64,000 bases of DNA from an uncultured Erwinia sp. (GTDB taxonomy: Bacteria > Pseudomonadota > Gammaproteobacteria > Enterobacterales > Enterobacteriaceae), in assembly GCA_945290265.1 (NCBI GenBank), contig CALYQW010000004.1, positions 124,001 through 188,000 on the forward strand, read 5' to 3'. Positions 9,664-19,090 of this stretch are shown here, one piece after another. The position numbers were made by a program, and so were the translations under genes. The notes below the pieces were generated by a model. The model did not search any database, had not been told where the DNA came from, and was given only the letters and a program-made list of their open reading frames with translations. How positions within the stretch are numbered: position 1 is the first letter of the stretch; each line of letters begins with the position of its first letter.

Positions 9664-9985
9664 TTTGACCTGGCCCAGGCCTTCGACCTGGCCTTTGACC
9701 TGGATTTTGAACTTTGGGCGGCATAAGGAACGGAGCCGAGGCGACGATGATTTCAAGGAAGAGCCGCCAGGACGGCGGCGAAAGGCGTGTTGAGACAGGA
9801 TGTCGAATCACGCCGGTCCGCCAGAAATTGGCGTGGCCGAGGGAACCCACGAAGCGGGCGATGTGACGCCGCGAGCGCGGGGTCAAGGGGATATCGCGAT
9901 TGATATCCCCTTGTCGCCAGTCCGCGCAGCGGAATGGTGAAACGTAGTTGACCTGGCATTTGCCCTGGTCCTGGCCTTTAAAATT
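9664..9985. repeat. GC-rich intergenic element flanked by GACCTGG arrays
   Basis: This ~320-bp stretch between convergent amtB and tesB has no convincing gene. Its left edge has three copies of TTYGACCTGG (9664, 9682, 9694). Its right edge has further GACCTGG/CCTGG copies (about 9947-9976). The middle holds a 12-bp perfect inverted repeat, CAAGGGGATATC/GATATCCCCTTG at 9884-9913 with a 6-nt loop. The layout suggests a multicopy structured intergenic repeat of the kind scattered in enterobacterial genomes. Open frames on the minus strand read mostly through the repeats and look spurious. I see no second copy in this window. Confidence 0.5.
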
Positions 9986-10031
9986 ACAATCAACAAAGCC
10001 ATCCCCAAACCCAGCTCCACGCAGTGGCCGC

Positions 10032-10892
10032 CTACTGATGCCGGCGCATCACCCCCTCCTGCACTGCAGACGCCACCAGCGTCCCATCCTGCGCATAAAA
10101 CTCCCCACGCACAAAACCACGCGCGCCACCGGCCGATGGACTTTCGGTACTGTACAACAGCCATCGATTAAGGTCGCATGGACGATGGAACCACATGGAA
10201 TGATCAATGGTGGCAACCTGCATATCCGGCTCCAGAAAACCTTTGCCATGGGGCTGCAGGGCGACAGGCAGGAAACAATAGTCTGAAATATACCCCAGCA
10301 GATACTGATGCAGCTCAGGGCTTGCGGGCACCGACCCGTTAGCGCGGATCCACAGCTGATTCTCCGGTTCTGCAACCTCACCTTTCAGTGGATTACGGAA
10401 GGTGACCGGACGCACCTCAAACGGCTTCTCGGACAGCAGCTTGCCGCGCAGATGTTCGGGGATAAAGTTTGCCAGCTGCTGAGCAATCTGGCTGTCACTG
10501 GGTAAATTATCCGGCCCGGGCGCTGTCGGCATTGCCTTCTGGTGCTGATAACCGTTTTCTTCTCCCTGAAAAGAAGCGGTCATATAAAATATTGGCTGAC
10601 CATTTTGCACTGCTTTAACCCGACGGGCGCTAAAGCTGTTGCCATCGCGCAGATTTTCCACGTCATAAATAATGCCCTTACAGCTGTCTCCGGGACGTAA
10701 AAAATAGCTGTGGAAAGAGTGGACTACACGGGCTTTTGGCACGGTTTGCCCGGCCGCGCTCAGTGCCTGGCTGACAACCTGGCCGCCAAAGACCCGCTGA
10801 AAGCCCATATCCTGGCTTTGGCCGCGAAACAGACCGTCTTCCAGTCTTTCAAGATCGATCAGTGATAATAAATTTTGCAGCGCTTGGCTCAT
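10032..10892 (-). CDS. tesB: Acyl-CoA thioesterase II TesB
   Basis: A 286-aa double-hotdog thioesterase that hydrolyses medium- and long-chain acyl-CoA in the cytoplasm. The N-terminal hotdog ([23 protein letters not shown]) and the C-terminal hotdog ([42 protein letters not shown]) are both complete. The Asp (ATIDHSMWF), Thr/Ser-containing (YSTESPS) and Gln (SAVQEG) regions that form the family's active site are present. It is the same length as E. coli TesB. Divergent from ybaY. Confidence 0.96.
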   Translation of the reverse strand: MSQALQNLLSLIDLERLEDGLFRGQSQDMGFQRVFGGQVVSQALSAAGQTVPKARVVHSFHSYFLRPGDSCKGIIYDVENLRDGNSFSARRVKAVQNGQPIFYMTASFQGEENGYQHQKAMPTAPGPDNLPSDSQIAQQLANFIPEHLRGKLLSEKPFEVRPVTFRNPLKGEVAEPENQLWIRANGSVPASPELHQYLLGYISDYCFLPVALQPHGKGFLEPDMQVATIDHSMWFHRPCDLNRWLLYSTESPSAGGARGFVRGEFYAQDGTLVASAVQEGVMRRHQ

Positions 10893-11117
10893 TAACGCCT
10901 CCTGAAGTCGGGTTGTCTGCCATTAGTTTGCGAGATCCGACCAGTCACAGTCAACGTCTGTTTTAGCCTGTTTGTGCCTTGCGTGTAGCCAGGAAAAACA
11001 CCACCTGTTCGGGCAAAATTATCAGTCTGTGCCAGACTTAATACTCAAAAGTAGCGTAATGCTGCTTTCACCGACGATAACGAGTCTGGGAATATTGATT
11101 AATGGGAGAATATATCA

Positions 11118-11609
11118 ATGAAAACATGGCATATTATCAGTGCTGCCGTTCTGGCAGCGGCTGTTACAGGTTGTGCAGATAACAGCAAAGGGGTTCCGGT
11201 TCCAGTACCTGGCTCTCTGGCACAGAATCAGTCGGCTACCCTGCGGCAGGCAAATGTAAATGGTTCAGTGATCATCCGTCAGCGTATCGCCCTGCCACCA
11301 GAGGCAGTATTGACGGTCACGCTGTCTGATGCATCAGTCGCTGACGCCCCTTCTAAAGTGCTGGCTCAGCGGGCAGTACGCACCGATGGTAAGCAGTCAC
11401 CGTTCCAGTTCCTGCTGCCTTATTCACCCTCTGATATCAAACCAGGGGCGCGTATTCTGTTAAGTGCAGCAGTAACGCTGAACGGAAAAATGCTGTTTAT
11501 TACCGATGAAGTGCAACCGGTGGTAGTGAATGGCGTCACCAGTAAAGATCTGACGCTGGTGCCGGTGCCTTCCGTTGCCGTACCTGCCGCTGGCGGTTTG
11601 GCACAATAA
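11118..11609 (+). CDS. ybaY: YbaY-family lipoprotein
   Basis: A 163-aa predicted lipoprotein. The signal peptide ends in the lipobox VTGC (Cys19), with Ala-Asp following, so inner-membrane retention is possible. The mature part is one beta-rich YbaY/YscW-like domain (SVIIRQRIALPPEAVLTVTL, FQFLLPYSPSDIKPGARILL). YscW-type pilotins share this fold, but no secretion system is nearby and the function is unknown. Spacing to the divergent tesB start leaves about 225 bp for both promoters. Confidence 0.88.
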   Translation: MKTWHIISAAVLAAAVTGCADNSKGVPVPVPGSLAQNQSATLRQANVNGSVIIRQRIALPPEAVLTVTLSDASVADAPSKVLAQRAVRTDGKQSPFQFLLPYSPSDIKPGARILLSAAVTLNGKMLFITDEVQPVVVNGVTSKDLTLVPVPSVAVPAAGGLAQ

Positions 11610-11627
11610 CCGCGCGGTTAGCGAATA

Positions 11628-11650
11628 TAACGCCCCGTCACGGGGCGTTA
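11628..11650. terminator. Hairpin between convergent ybaY and atl
   Basis: The perfect 10-bp stem TAACGCCCCG/CGGGGCGTTA with a TCA loop fills the interval between the two stop codons. It has no clear T run. Probably a shared bidirectional terminator. Confidence 0.6.
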
Positions 11651-11968
11651 TCACCCGGCCTGCCAGCGATAGCGCAATAAATCGGTTTTTCCCTCAGGAG
11701 AAACCGCGATGCCTTCCTTTAATAATGCGGTGCGTTGCCGGACAAAATCCTCACCCTGCAGAGAAATATAGCCCAGACGGTTAATGACCCGGTGCCAGGG
11801 AAGCGTACTGCCCGCTGGGAGGCGTTTTAATATGCCTCCCACCTGACGTGCAGCGCGCGGCGAACCCGCCATAGCGGCCAGATCGCCATAAGAGATGACT
11901 CTGCCGTAAGGTACCGAACTGAGGATCTGATAAATACGTTGATGTAATGAATCTGTGGAAACGGTCAT
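11651..11968 (-). CDS. atl: Alkyltransferase-like protein Atl (YbaZ)
   Basis: A 105-aa protein of the MGMT-like DNA-binding fold. The alkyl-acceptor motif PCHR of true alkyltransferases reads PWHR here (LPWHRVINRLG), with Trp replacing the reactive Cys, which defines ATL proteins. These bind O6-alkylguanine and flag it for nucleotide excision repair rather than repairing it themselves. The HTH region (YGDLAAMAGSPRAARQVGGIL) and its arginine finger are present. It is shorter than the E. coli protein at the N-terminus. Lies between ybaY and ffs. Confidence 0.93.
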   Translation of the reverse strand: MTVSTDSLHQRIYQILSSVPYGRVISYGDLAAMAGSPRAARQVGGILKRLPAGSTLPWHRVINRLGYISLQGEDFVRQRTALLKEGIAVSPEGKTDLLRYRWQAG

Positions 11969-12089
11969 AGATTATTGTTTAAATGGATTATCCTGCGGCA
12001 GGAAGAGCCAGAGCAGGTGGCGCATCATACCACAATCAACCGGATCATCAGGAAATCGTGCAAGAAAACAGCGGTTGTCTGGGGCCGGC

Positions 12090-12118
12090 TTGCAATTGCC
12101 AGGGGCATGACTGATAAT
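12090..12118 (+). promoter_or_regulatory. Promoter of ffs
   Basis: A -35 TTGCAA and a -10 GATAAT are separated by exactly 17 bp, followed by a GC-rich discriminator. Transcription would start about 24 nt before the mature 4.5S RNA, matching the RNase P-processed leader known in E. coli. Confidence 0.75.
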
Positions 12119-12148
12119 GCCTGCGCTCCGGTTATCCGGGGCACTCAA

Positions 12149-12263
12149 TGGGGGCCCTGTTGGTTCTCCCGCAATGCTAATTTGTGAACTCGGTCAGGTC
12201 CGGAAGGAAGCAGCCGTAACAGATGACGCGTGTGCCGGGATGTAGCTGGCAGGGCTCCCACCC
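12149..12263 (+). ncRNA. ffs: 4.5S signal recognition particle RNA
   Basis: A 115-nt RNA that pairs with Ffh to form the SRP and targets membrane proteins to FtsY/SecYEG. The 5' end GGGGGCCCTGTTGG pairs with the 3' end GGCAGGGCTCCCACC. The conserved domain IV is present with the GGAA apical tetraloop and the Ffh-binding asymmetric loop (CAGGTCCGGAAGGAAGCAG). It differs from E. coli mainly in the middle of the stem, with compensating changes. It lies between atl and hha. Confidence 0.97.
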
Positions 12264-12446
12264 ATTTGTAACCTGCCTGCGTAATCTCTTGTCCATAAGG
12301 GTGATTTATTAAACTCAGGCCTGTGTCTGGACTTTCAGATACTGAACGCACGTTATGATCCTGTGAGTCGTCCGCATTTACACGGCCTGCAATGGTGGCG
12401 GTGATAGAGTCTGGCGATTATTTATCTGTCACTTACCCGGAAAGCC

Positions 12447-12470
12447 TTTAGCGTACGCTAAAAATTAGCG
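12447..12470. repeat. Overlapping alternative hairpins at the hha 3' end
   Basis: The 16-bp perfect palindrome TTTAGCGTACGCTAAA (12447-12462) overlaps a second stem CGCTAA/TTAGCG (12456-12470), which includes the hha stop codon. The two folds share bases and cannot form together. Either may end or stabilise the tomB-hha transcript. Confidence 0.45.
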
Positions 12471-12683
12471 CACAAACTTCCATACTGATACCGGCACTTT
12501 ATCATACAGCTTATTCATAGTTAGTTCCGCCAGTCGATGATCGGCTGCTGAATAAAATACCGCCAGTTCATCATCAGATAATTCGTATTTGTTTTTTTCG
12601 ATCACACGCTCAAGGGTATCGATTGAACGACAACGTCTGAGGCGCATCAGATAATCAGTTTTTGTTAAAAGTTTTTCTGTCAT
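12465..12683 (-). CDS. hha: Haemolysin expression modulator Hha
   Basis: A 72-aa all-helical Hha/YmoA family protein that binds H-NS and modulates silencing of horizontally acquired, AT-rich genes; in E. coli it is also the toxin-like partner of TomB. The family core [26 protein letters not shown] is split by no gap, and the conserved Arg and Asp residues used to bind H-NS are present. It is downstream of tomB in the same orientation, 28 bp apart. It could bear on regulation of the AT-rich luxI/luxR locus and the genomic island in this window, which is inference. Confidence 0.97.
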   Translation of the reverse strand: MTEKLLTKTDYLMRLRRCRSIDTLERVIEKNKYELSDDELAVFYSAADHRLAELTMNKLYDKVPVSVWKFVR

Positions 12684-12711
12684 TATTAAACCATAGCAAG
12701 ATTAATAGTTA

Positions 12712-13092
12712 CTAAAATGTTTGGCTGGCAGGTTCGTGACCGGCCATACCCTCTACGTCAAAACAGCTAAACAACTGTTTTGATGAACTTTGCCAGCGCT
12801 GCAGATCCTCTGCATTAATACCGTAATTGCTGAAAAGCATAAAGGTGGTATCAAGATAATCATCGATCTGACTGATGAGTTCACTGTCTTCGATATGTTT
12901 GATTTTGTAATTCACAATAAAACCGGCTATGTGTTCGATCAGTTCGTTAAGCTGCAGATTAAGCGCAGAAGTTGGATCATTGACCCAACCATAATGGCTG
13001 TCGCCTAATGTAGCCACGCTCTCATCATACAGGTTTTCACACAGGAATTTCAGCTGCGAGATATCATGCCTTTTTGGTGAGTATTCGTCCAT
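12712..13092 (-). CDS. tomB: Hha toxicity modulator TomB (YbaJ)
   Basis: A 126-aa cytoplasmic protein that counteracts Hha, reported in E. coli as an oxygen-dependent antitoxin, and that affects biofilm formation and conjugation. It begins with the family start MDEYSPKRHDISQLKFLC and has the conserved block HGWVNDPTSA-like (YGWVNDPTSALNLQLNELIEHI) and DYLDTTFMLFSNYGI. Start placed at 13092, where AGGGG precedes ATG by six bases; the frame is open six codons further. The Cys-containing C-terminus differs from E. coli. Forms an operon with hha. Confidence 0.95.
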   Translation of the reverse strand: MDEYSPKRHDISQLKFLCENLYDESVATLGDSHYGWVNDPTSALNLQLNELIEHIAGFIVNYKIKHIEDSELISQIDDYLDTTFMLFSNYGINAEDLQRWQSSSKQLFSCFDVEGMAGHEPASQTF

Positions 13093-13705
13093 CTTTTTCC
13101 CCTTTATCACAAGATAAATAAATCGTGATTAAAGTTTTAAACAACCGGCATCAGGGAATGCTTATGACCAAATGTCACGGTATGAACGTTATCTCTCTTA
13201 TTAAATATAACTTAATTCATACAAATAATGAGTAGATTAACTAAAAATTACAATTCACCATGGTTAAATCACAGAAACTTAGCAATATCCTGATAACAGT
13301 TTCATCGCCTAAACTGACCAAAGTACAGGGGGGCGTCATTATTAGCTTAGCCATCCTGCGCCTGGGGAGTTAAAAAGTCACCAGGTAACACTATCGCGGA
13401 TTTTATAGCTCTGTTTATCCGGATATAGCAAAATGACTCTTGCGACTAAAAGATATCCACCGCTGACAGTCAGTAAAAAAACATTGCCTGCAATATTCGA
13501 CAACGATAGTGATAATTTTAAGATTAAGCTCTGGCTTATATTGTTTATCAGACTCTCGCCAAAGCTAAAAGTTCTCTCATTTTTTTCGGCGCGAAAACCT
13601 GACGCGTCCGTTACATATCACTAAAACATGAACTTTCCGGTCAGACCTCAGAGTTGTCCGCGCATTGAGTGAAAACAACCATGCTTAACAACTGAGAACT
13701 CTAAC
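13093..13705. other. Intergenic, no gene recognised
   Basis: An AT-rich spacer upstream of tomB. It must contain the tomB-hha promoter, but I see no conserved RNA or protein. A 63-codon open frame at 13433-13624 (+) lacks a ribosome-binding site and recognisable features. Confidence 0.4.
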
Positions 13706-13870
13706 GTGAATAATGAGTATAGCGTAAATCCATTATTCCAGGGATCTATCGTTATTGACGCCATCGCACTGTCGTGGATATCCATTGTAACGTCAGGGAT
13801 ATGTTGGGCTTTACCAGGCTTGATTTTACTGTGCTGGCTAAAATTGAGCATTCAGTATTTTCTGAAATAG
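13706..13870 (+). CDS. Possible small membrane protein (54 aa)
   Basis: A GTG-started frame of 54 codons. It has one strongly hydrophobic stretch at about residues 18-45 (IVIDAIALSWISIVTSG, then ICWALPGLILLCWLKL), which would make one or two membrane helices, and a short basic tail. The ribosome-binding site is weak (GAG before GTG). I do not recognise a family. Enterobacteria encode many single-helix regulators of this size, but a chance frame in AT-rich DNA is at least as likely. Confidence 0.22.
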   Translation: MNNEYSVNPLFQGSIVIDAIALSWISIVTSGICWALPGLILLCWLKLSIQYFLK

Positions 13871-13974
13871 TCTGCATCAACAGATTTATTTTAACTCGCC
13901 CTCAGTGGTGAGCCTGAGGCTTTAAGGGACAGCAGCGTAATAAATCAACTGTCAGGATTGGAGACGCTGAAGGT

Positions 13975-14023
13975 GGACAGTGCGCAGAACTCCTACTTAG
14001 CGCATTTCTGCTGCGCGCTGTCC
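13975..14023. repeat. Large inverted repeat beside rpmJ2
   Basis: Arms GGACAGTGCGCAG and CTGCGCGCTGTCC (13 bp, one G-T wobble) enclose a 23-nt loop just after the rpmJ2 stop codon on the minus strand. It may be a 3' transcript structure. It lacks a T run. Confidence 0.5.
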
Positions 14024-14043
14024 GGATGGATGATGCAGAAGGG

Positions 14044-14184
14044 CTAACGTTTTTTAGACTTTCCCTGTACCGCTTTAAAGCGTGGGTTACTTTTACAAAT
14101 CACAAAAACCCGACCATAACGGCGGACGATCTTACAGTCGCGGTGACGTTTTTTGGCCGCAGCCAGAGAACTGAGTACCTGCAT
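14044..14184 (-). CDS. rpmJ2: Zinc-independent ribosomal protein L36 (type B)
   Basis: A 46-aa protein starting [20 protein letters not shown] and ending GKSKKR. It is the YkgO-type L36 paralogue, which lacks the Cys/His zinc ribbon of RpmJ (only two Cys remain, at 17 and 30). It replaces zinc-containing L36 in zinc starvation, freeing zinc. AAGGAG lies in the end of rpmE2, and the two genes are 2 bp apart, so translation is probably coupled. Confidence 0.93.
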   Translation of the reverse strand: MQVLSSLAAAKKRHRDCKIVRRYGRVFVICKSNPRFKAVQGKSKKR

Positions 14185-14186
14185 AT

Positions 14187-14450
14187 TTACTCCTTATTGA
14201 GAACACCCATAAGCCCACGGAAACGCTGGCTGAAACGCGCAGCGCTACCTTCTTTACTGAAGTCTTTCTGCTTCCCGGTATAAAACACATGAGAAGCGGA
14301 GGAGACATCCAGTGGTACGTAAGGCAGAATTTTCCCTGCATATTCCACCGTCCGATCGGTCTGGATTGTGGAGCCGGTAATAAACCAGGCATCTGCAGTA
14401 GTGTCGTAAAAAGCGACCTGCCGGTATTCAGGGTGGATATTTGGTTTCAT
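14187..14450 (-). CDS. rpmE2: Zinc-independent ribosomal protein L31 (type B)
   Basis: An 87-aa L31 paralogue of the YkgM type, starting [16 protein letters not shown] and containing [14 protein letters not shown] and RFSQRFRG. It has no cysteine at all, unlike the CxxC-bearing zinc form RpmE, so it works without zinc. Start set at the family Met at 14450; the open frame continues upstream through the operator and is unlikely to be translated. It leads the rpmE2-rpmJ2 operon under a Zur-like operator. Confidence 0.95.
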   Translation of the reverse strand: MKPNIHPEYRQVAFYDTTADAWFITGSTIQTDRTVEYAGKILPYVPLDVSSASHVFYTGKQKDFSKEGSAARFSQRFRGLMGVLNKE

Positions 14451-14463
14451 ATACTTTTCAAAT

Positions 14464-14487
14464 GATATGTTATAAGGTAACATTATC
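14464..14487. promoter_or_regulatory. Zur operator of rpmE2-rpmJ2
   Basis: The sequence contains GATATGTTATA followed by GGTAACATTATC, a close match to the Zur box pattern GAAATGTTATANTATAACATTTC with six-base arms ATGTTA/TAACAT in dyad. It lies 14 bp before the rpmE2 start codon. Derepression in zinc limitation is expected. Confidence 0.75.
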
Positions 14488-14597
14488 ATGCGCCATTTCA
14501 AGTGGGATTGCAACTCAGATCATCTCAGGCGGGGCAGTAGATAATGACAAAAAAAGAGGCCGCACAGGGCGGCCTCGGGAGAGTAGAGAGGGATAAC

Positions 14598-17500
14598 TTA
14601 CGGGTGTTTTTCAACCGTATGGCTTTCCAGCTCTTCCTTGTTTTTTGAGAAGCGGCGACGAATCACCACAAAGAACACCGGTACAAAGAAGATCGCCAGG
14701 ATAGTTGCAGTCACCATACCGCCCATTACGCCAGTACCTACCGCATTCTGCGAGCCGGAACCGGCACCGCTGCTGATAGTTAGCGGCAGAACCCCGAGAA
14801 TAAAGGCCAGTGAGGTCATCAGAATGGGACGTAAACGCATACGTGACGCTTCCAGCGTTGCTTCAACCAGCCCTTTACCTTCTTTTTCCATCAAATCTTT
14901 GGCAAATTCAACTATCAGGATGGCGTTCTTAGCTGACAGCCCAACCGTGGTTAACAGACCGACCACGAAGTAGACGTCATTACTCAGACCGCGCAACGTG
15001 GTAAACAGCAGCGCACCGATAACCCCCAGTGGCACCACCAGCATCACCGAGAACGGAATTGACCAGCTCTCGTAAAGTGCTGCCAGACACAGGAACACCA
15101 CGATCAGTGAAATGGCGTACAGTGCCGGTGCCTGGTTACCAGACAGACGTTCCTGATAAGACATACCCGTCCAGTCGTAACCGATACCGGTAGGCAGCTT
15201 CGCTGACAGTTCTTCCATCAGATTCATGGCCTCACCAGAGCTTTTACCTGCTGCAGGCTGACCGAGAATTTCCATGGATGGCAAGCCATTATAACGCTCC
15301 AGACGGGGTGAACCATAGATCCACTGACCGTAAGCGAAGGAACTGAATGGCACCATTTCGCCACTGCTGGAACGCACATACCACTTGCTGACATCATCAG
15401 GCAGCATACGATCCGGTGCGTTACCCATCACATACACTTTTTTTACGCGTCCGCGGTCGATAAAGTCATTAACGTAGCTGCCACCCCAGGCGGCGCCCAG
15501 CGTAGTGTTAATGTCTGAGAGCGAAACCCCCAGTGACTGTGCTTTCTCCTGGTCGATATTCAGCTTGTATTGCGGGGTATCTTCCAGGCCATTCGGACGC
15601 ACGCCCACCAGCATATCAGGGTGTTGAGCAACCATACCTAACAACTGGTTACGCGCTTCGGTCAGCTTTTCATGCCCCAGACCGGCCTGATCGATTAACT
15701 CAAAGTCGAAACCGGTAGCAGTACCCAGCTCGATAATCGCCGGTAGGTTGAACGGGATAACCATCGCGTCTTTGATTGACGATAGTGCACCCATTGCGCG
15801 ACCAATAATCGCCGGCACTTTATCTTCGGTAGCGGAACGCTCATCCCACGGCTTCAGGCTGACAAACGCCAGACCGGTATTTTGTCCACGTCCGGCGAAA
15901 CCGAAGCCGTTAACAGTAAATACCGAGCTAACATTTTTTTTCTCCTGGTTCAGATAGTAACTGGAAATCTGATCCAGGACCTTTTGTGTCCGTTCCTGAG
16001 TCGCACCTGCAGGCAACTGGGCCATCGTCAGGAATACCCCCTGATCTTCCTCCGGTAGGAAGGAGGTGGGCAGACGCATAAATAGTACCGCCATACCGAC
16101 TACAATCAGCAGGTAGATTACCAGGTAGCGACCTGTGCTGCGTACAATATGACCGACACTCTCAGTATAATGATGCGTACTTTTTTCAAACAGACGGTTG
16201 AACCAGCCAAAGAACCCCGTTGTTTTACCATGACTCCCTTTGGCAACCGGCTTCAGCATGGTGGCACAGAGTGCCGGAGTCAGGATCAAGGCTACAATTA
16301 CCGACAGCACCATCGCTGATACGATCGTAATTGAGAACTGACGGTAGATGACGCCGGTCGAGCCGCCAAAGAAGGCCATTGGGATAAATACCGCAGACAG
16401 TACCAGTGCGATCCCCACCAGAGCGCCCTGAATTTGCCCCATTGATTTTTTTGTGGCTTCTTTCGGAGGGAGCCCCTCCTCAGCCATCACACGCTCAACG
16501 TTCTCGACCACCACAATTGCATCATCGACCAACAAGCCGATCGCCAGCACCATGCCAAACATCGTCAGGGTATTGATGGAATAGCCAAAGATAGAAATGA
16601 TGGCAAAAGTACCCAATAGCACGACCGGTACGGCAATCGTTGGGATCAACGTAGCACGGAAGCTCTGCAGGAACAGGTACATAACCACAAATACCAGTGC
16701 AATGGCTTCTACCAGGGTTTTTACCACTTCGTTAATTGAAATTTTAACGAATGGGGTAGTGTCATAAGGGTAAACAATTTTCAGACCGGCAGGGAAAAAT
16801 GGCTCCAGTTTGCTGAGCTCTGCTTTAACCGCTGCTGCAGTGTCAAGGGCATTAGCCCCCGTAGCCAGTTTGATACCCAGACCTGACGCAGGTTTTCCAT
16901 TGAAGCGGGCGATGACTTCATAATTTTCGCCTCCCAGTTCAATGTGTGCCACATCGCTGAGCAGAACACGTGAGCCATCGGTATTAACTTTCAGCAAAAT
17001 TTTGCCGAATTCTTTGGTCGACGTCAGACGAGTCTGAGCAATAATTGAGGCATTCAGCTGCTGTCCTGCTACTGGTGGCGCTCCCCCTAACTGTCCGGCA
17101 GCCACCTGGGCGTTCTGTGCCGTAATTGCACTAATCACATCAACCGGGGTCAGTGAATAGTTGTTCAGTTTATGTGGGTCCAGCCAGATGCGCATCGCAT
17201 ACTGCGCCCCAAACAGCTGAGTATCCCCTACACCAGGGACACGACTGATCGGGTCCTTGATGTTAGATGCCACATAGTCAGCGATATCGTTCTGCGTCAT
17301 GGTGTCATTATCATTAATGAAACCTGCCACCATCAGGAAGCTGCTGGATGACTTCTGAACTCTTATCCCTTGTTGTTGTACTTCCTGCGGAAGTAATGGC
17401 ATGGCCAGTTGCAACTTGTTCTGTACCTGAACCTGGGCAATATCAGGGTTAATTCCTGATTCAAAACTCAGGCTGAGCTGCAGCGTACCGGACGAGTCAC

Positions 17501-17744
17501 TGCTCGAGGACATATACATCAGCCCGTCGATGCCATTCATATTTTGTTCAATAACCTGCGTAACGGAATCCTGCAGGGTTTTTGCATCAGCGCCCGGATA
17601 AGTCGCTGAGATCTCAATTGACGTTGGCGCAACGTTTGGATATTGCTCAATCGGCAGTTTGAGAATCGACAACGCACCCGCCAGCATAATAATGATGGCG
17701 ATTACCCAGGCAAAAATGGGGCGATCGATAAAAAACTTAGCCAT
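14598..17744 (-). CDS. acrB: RND multidrug efflux pump AcrB
   Basis: A 1048-aa trimeric inner-membrane proton/drug antiporter that works with AcrA and an outer-membrane TolC to expel drugs, bile salts and plant antimicrobials. It opens with [21 protein letters not shown]. Twelve membrane helices surround two large periplasmic loops. The paired Asp of the proton relay is in helix 4 ([21 protein letters not shown]). The second-half relay Lys is in the segment [21 protein letters not shown]. Downstream of acrA with a 16-bp gap. Full length. Confidence 0.98.
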   Translation of the reverse strand: MAKFFIDRPIFAWVIAIIIMLAGALSILKLPIEQYPNVAPTSIEISATYPGADAKTLQDSVTQVIEQNMNGIDGLMYMSSSSDSSGTLQLSLSFESGINPDIAQVQVQNKLQLAMPLLPQEVQQQGIRVQKSSSSFLMVAGFINDNDTMTQNDIADYVASNIKDPISRVPGVGDTQLFGAQYAMRIWLDPHKLNNYSLTPVDVISAITAQNAQVAAGQLGGAPPVAGQQLNASIIAQTRLTSTKEFGKILLKVNTDGSRVLLSDVAHIELGGENYEVIARFNGKPASGLGIKLATGANALDTAAAVKAELSKLEPFFPAGLKIVYPYDTTPFVKISINEVVKTLVEAIALVFVVMYLFLQSFRATLIPTIAVPVVLLGTFAIISIFGYSINTLTMFGMVLAIGLLVDDAIVVVENVERVMAEEGLPPKEATKKSMGQIQGALVGIALVLSAVFIPMAFFGGSTGVIYRQFSITIVSAMVLSVIVALILTPALCATMLKPVAKGSHGKTTGFFGWFNRLFEKSTHHYTESVGHIVRSTGRYLVIYLLIVVGMAVLFMRLPTSFLPEEDQGVFLTMAQLPAGATQERTQKVLDQISSYYLNQEKKNVSSVFTVNGFGFAGRGQNTGLAFVSLKPWDERSATEDKVPAIIGRAMGALSSIKDAMVIPFNLPAIIELGTATGFDFELIDQAGLGHEKLTEARNQLLGMVAQHPDMLVGVRPNGLEDTPQYKLNIDQEKAQSLGVSLSDINTTLGAAWGGSYVNDFIDRGRVKKVYVMGNAPDRMLPDDVSKWYVRSSSGEMVPFSSFAYGQWIYGSPRLERYNGLPSMEILGQPAAGKSSGEAMNLMEELSAKLPTGIGYDWTGMSYQERLSGNQAPALYAISLIVVFLCLAALYESWSIPFSVMLVVPLGVIGALLFTTLRGLSNDVYFVVGLLTTVGLSAKNAILIVEFAKDLMEKEGKGLVEATLEASRMRLRPILMTSLAFILGVLPLTISSGAGSGSQNAVGTGVMGGMVTATILAIFFVPVFFVVIRRRFSKNKEELESHTVEKHP

Positions 17745-17760
17745 GTATTAACGGCTCCTG

Positions 17761-18951
17761 TTAAGGCTTGGAGGGTTCAGACGGTGCAGACGCTTTTGCC
17801 GGCGCTGTCTCCCCGATTTCTTCCGGTGTCACAGTCACACCAGGTTTAACGCGCTGCAGGCCGGTTACGATCACTTTTTCACCGGATTGCAGCCCCTCGG
17901 TTACCAGCCACTTATCGCCAATAGCCTGAGCTGCGGTCACATTGCGTTCTGACACTTTATTATCGCTACCGACCACCATGGTCGTTGCCTGACCGGTTGG
18001 TGTCCGGGTGATAGCCTGCTGGGGAACCAGCAGCGCATCAGGCTTGATACCTTCATCCAGACGGGCGCGAACAAACATCCCAGGCAGCAGGTCATGCTGC
18101 GGATTTGGGAAGATCGCGCGCAGGGTAATCGAACCGGTGGTCTCATCAACGGTAACATCAGAGAATTCTAATGTTCCGCTCTGTGGCTGTACCTTACCAT
18201 CCTGAGTGACTAACTTGACGGTAGCTTTGCCATTCACCTGCTGCAACTGACCAGACTTCATCTCGTTACGCAGGCGCGAGTAATCGTTGCTGGACTGGGT
18301 GATATCGACATAGATGGGATCCAGTTGCTGAACGGTAGCCATAGCGGTGGTTTGACCGTTCTGCACCAGTGCGCCTTCCGTTACCGCAGACTTACCAATG
18401 CGGCCGCTGATTGGTGAAATCACTTTGGTATAGGCGAGATTAATACGGGCTGTTTCCAGCGCCGCCTGAGCTGCCTGTACCGCGGCGGCAGTCTGGCTTT
18501 GTGTCGCCAAGGCCGTATCATAATCCTGTTGGCTGACATAGCCGGTGCCCAGCAGAGGTTTGTAACGTTTTACCGTCAGCGCGGCGATTTTGGCGTTAGC
18601 CTGCGCCTGAGCCAGATCGCCTTTGGCACTGTCCCATGCGGCCTGATAGGTCGCCGGGTCAATCTGATACAGTGACTGGCCAGTTTTAACGTCGCTTCCT
18701 TCAATAAAGTTACGTTTTAAAATGATGCCAGAAACCTGGGGGCGCACTTCGGCAACGCGGAACGGGTTTGTACGACCGGGCAGGTCAGTTGTCACGGTCA
18801 ATGAGACACTTTTCAGCGTGACTACGCCAACTTCCGGGGCTTTTTGCTGTCCGTCCTGTGGTGAGCCCTGGTTATCACATCCTGTTAGTGCGAAGCTACC
18901 TGCAAGGAGGATAACGGCCGCCAGAGGTGTTAACCCTCTGTTTATATTCAT
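17761..18951 (-). CDS. acrA: Membrane-fusion lipoprotein AcrA
   Basis: A 396-aa periplasmic adaptor of the AcrAB-TolC pump. The signal peptide ends in lipobox LTGC (the mature N-terminal Cys carries lipid). The alpha-hairpin, lipoyl (PQVSGIILKRNFIEGSDVKTGQSL), beta-barrel and membrane-proximal domains occur in the normal order. Start at MNINRGLTPL, with AGAGG before it; the frame extends 15 codons upstream without a better site. Divergent from acrR, whose product represses this operon. Confidence 0.97.
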   Translation of the reverse strand: MNINRGLTPLAAVILLAGSFALTGCDNQGSPQDGQQKAPEVGVVTLKSVSLTVTTDLPGRTNPFRVAEVRPQVSGIILKRNFIEGSDVKTGQSLYQIDPATYQAAWDSAKGDLAQAQANAKIAALTVKRYKPLLGTGYVSQQDYDTALATQSQTAAAVQAAQAALETARINLAYTKVISPISGRIGKSAVTEGALVQNGQTTAMATVQQLDPIYVDITQSSNDYSRLRNEMKSGQLQQVNGKATVKLVTQDGKVQPQSGTLEFSDVTVDETTGSITLRAIFPNPQHDLLPGMFVRARLDEGIKPDALLVPQQAITRTPTGQATTMVVGSDNKVSERNVTAAQAIGDKWLVTEGLQSGEKVIVTGLQRVKPGVTVTPEEIGETAPAKASAPSEPSKP

Positions 18952-19039
18952 AAATAAACCTCTACTTTCCGGTTTCGATTGGTCAATGGATGGCAAGCTG
19001 AAAATCCATTGCTGCGCTTATGCTAAGGTCATGTTATAT

Positions 19040-19063
19040 TACATACATTCAGAAATGTATGTA
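19040..19063. promoter_or_regulatory. AcrR operator between acrA and acrR
   Basis: A perfect 10-bp dyad TACATACATT / AATGTATGTA separated by CAGA. This is almost identical to the 24-bp AcrR operator of E. coli and is placed to control both acrAB and acrR. Confidence 0.92.
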
Positions 19064-19090
19064 AGTCTGACGGTTTCTAAAACATCCTCT

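Noticed and set aside
9623..9886. Minus-strand frame of 87 codons in the amtB-tesB interval
   Set aside because: It reads across the GACCTGG repeats (giving Pro/Gly/Arg runs) and has no ribosome-binding site; more likely repeat DNA.
18722..19090. N-terminal extension of acrR by 123 codons
   Set aside because: The extension is antisense to acrA and crosses the AcrR operator; the family start is at 19091.
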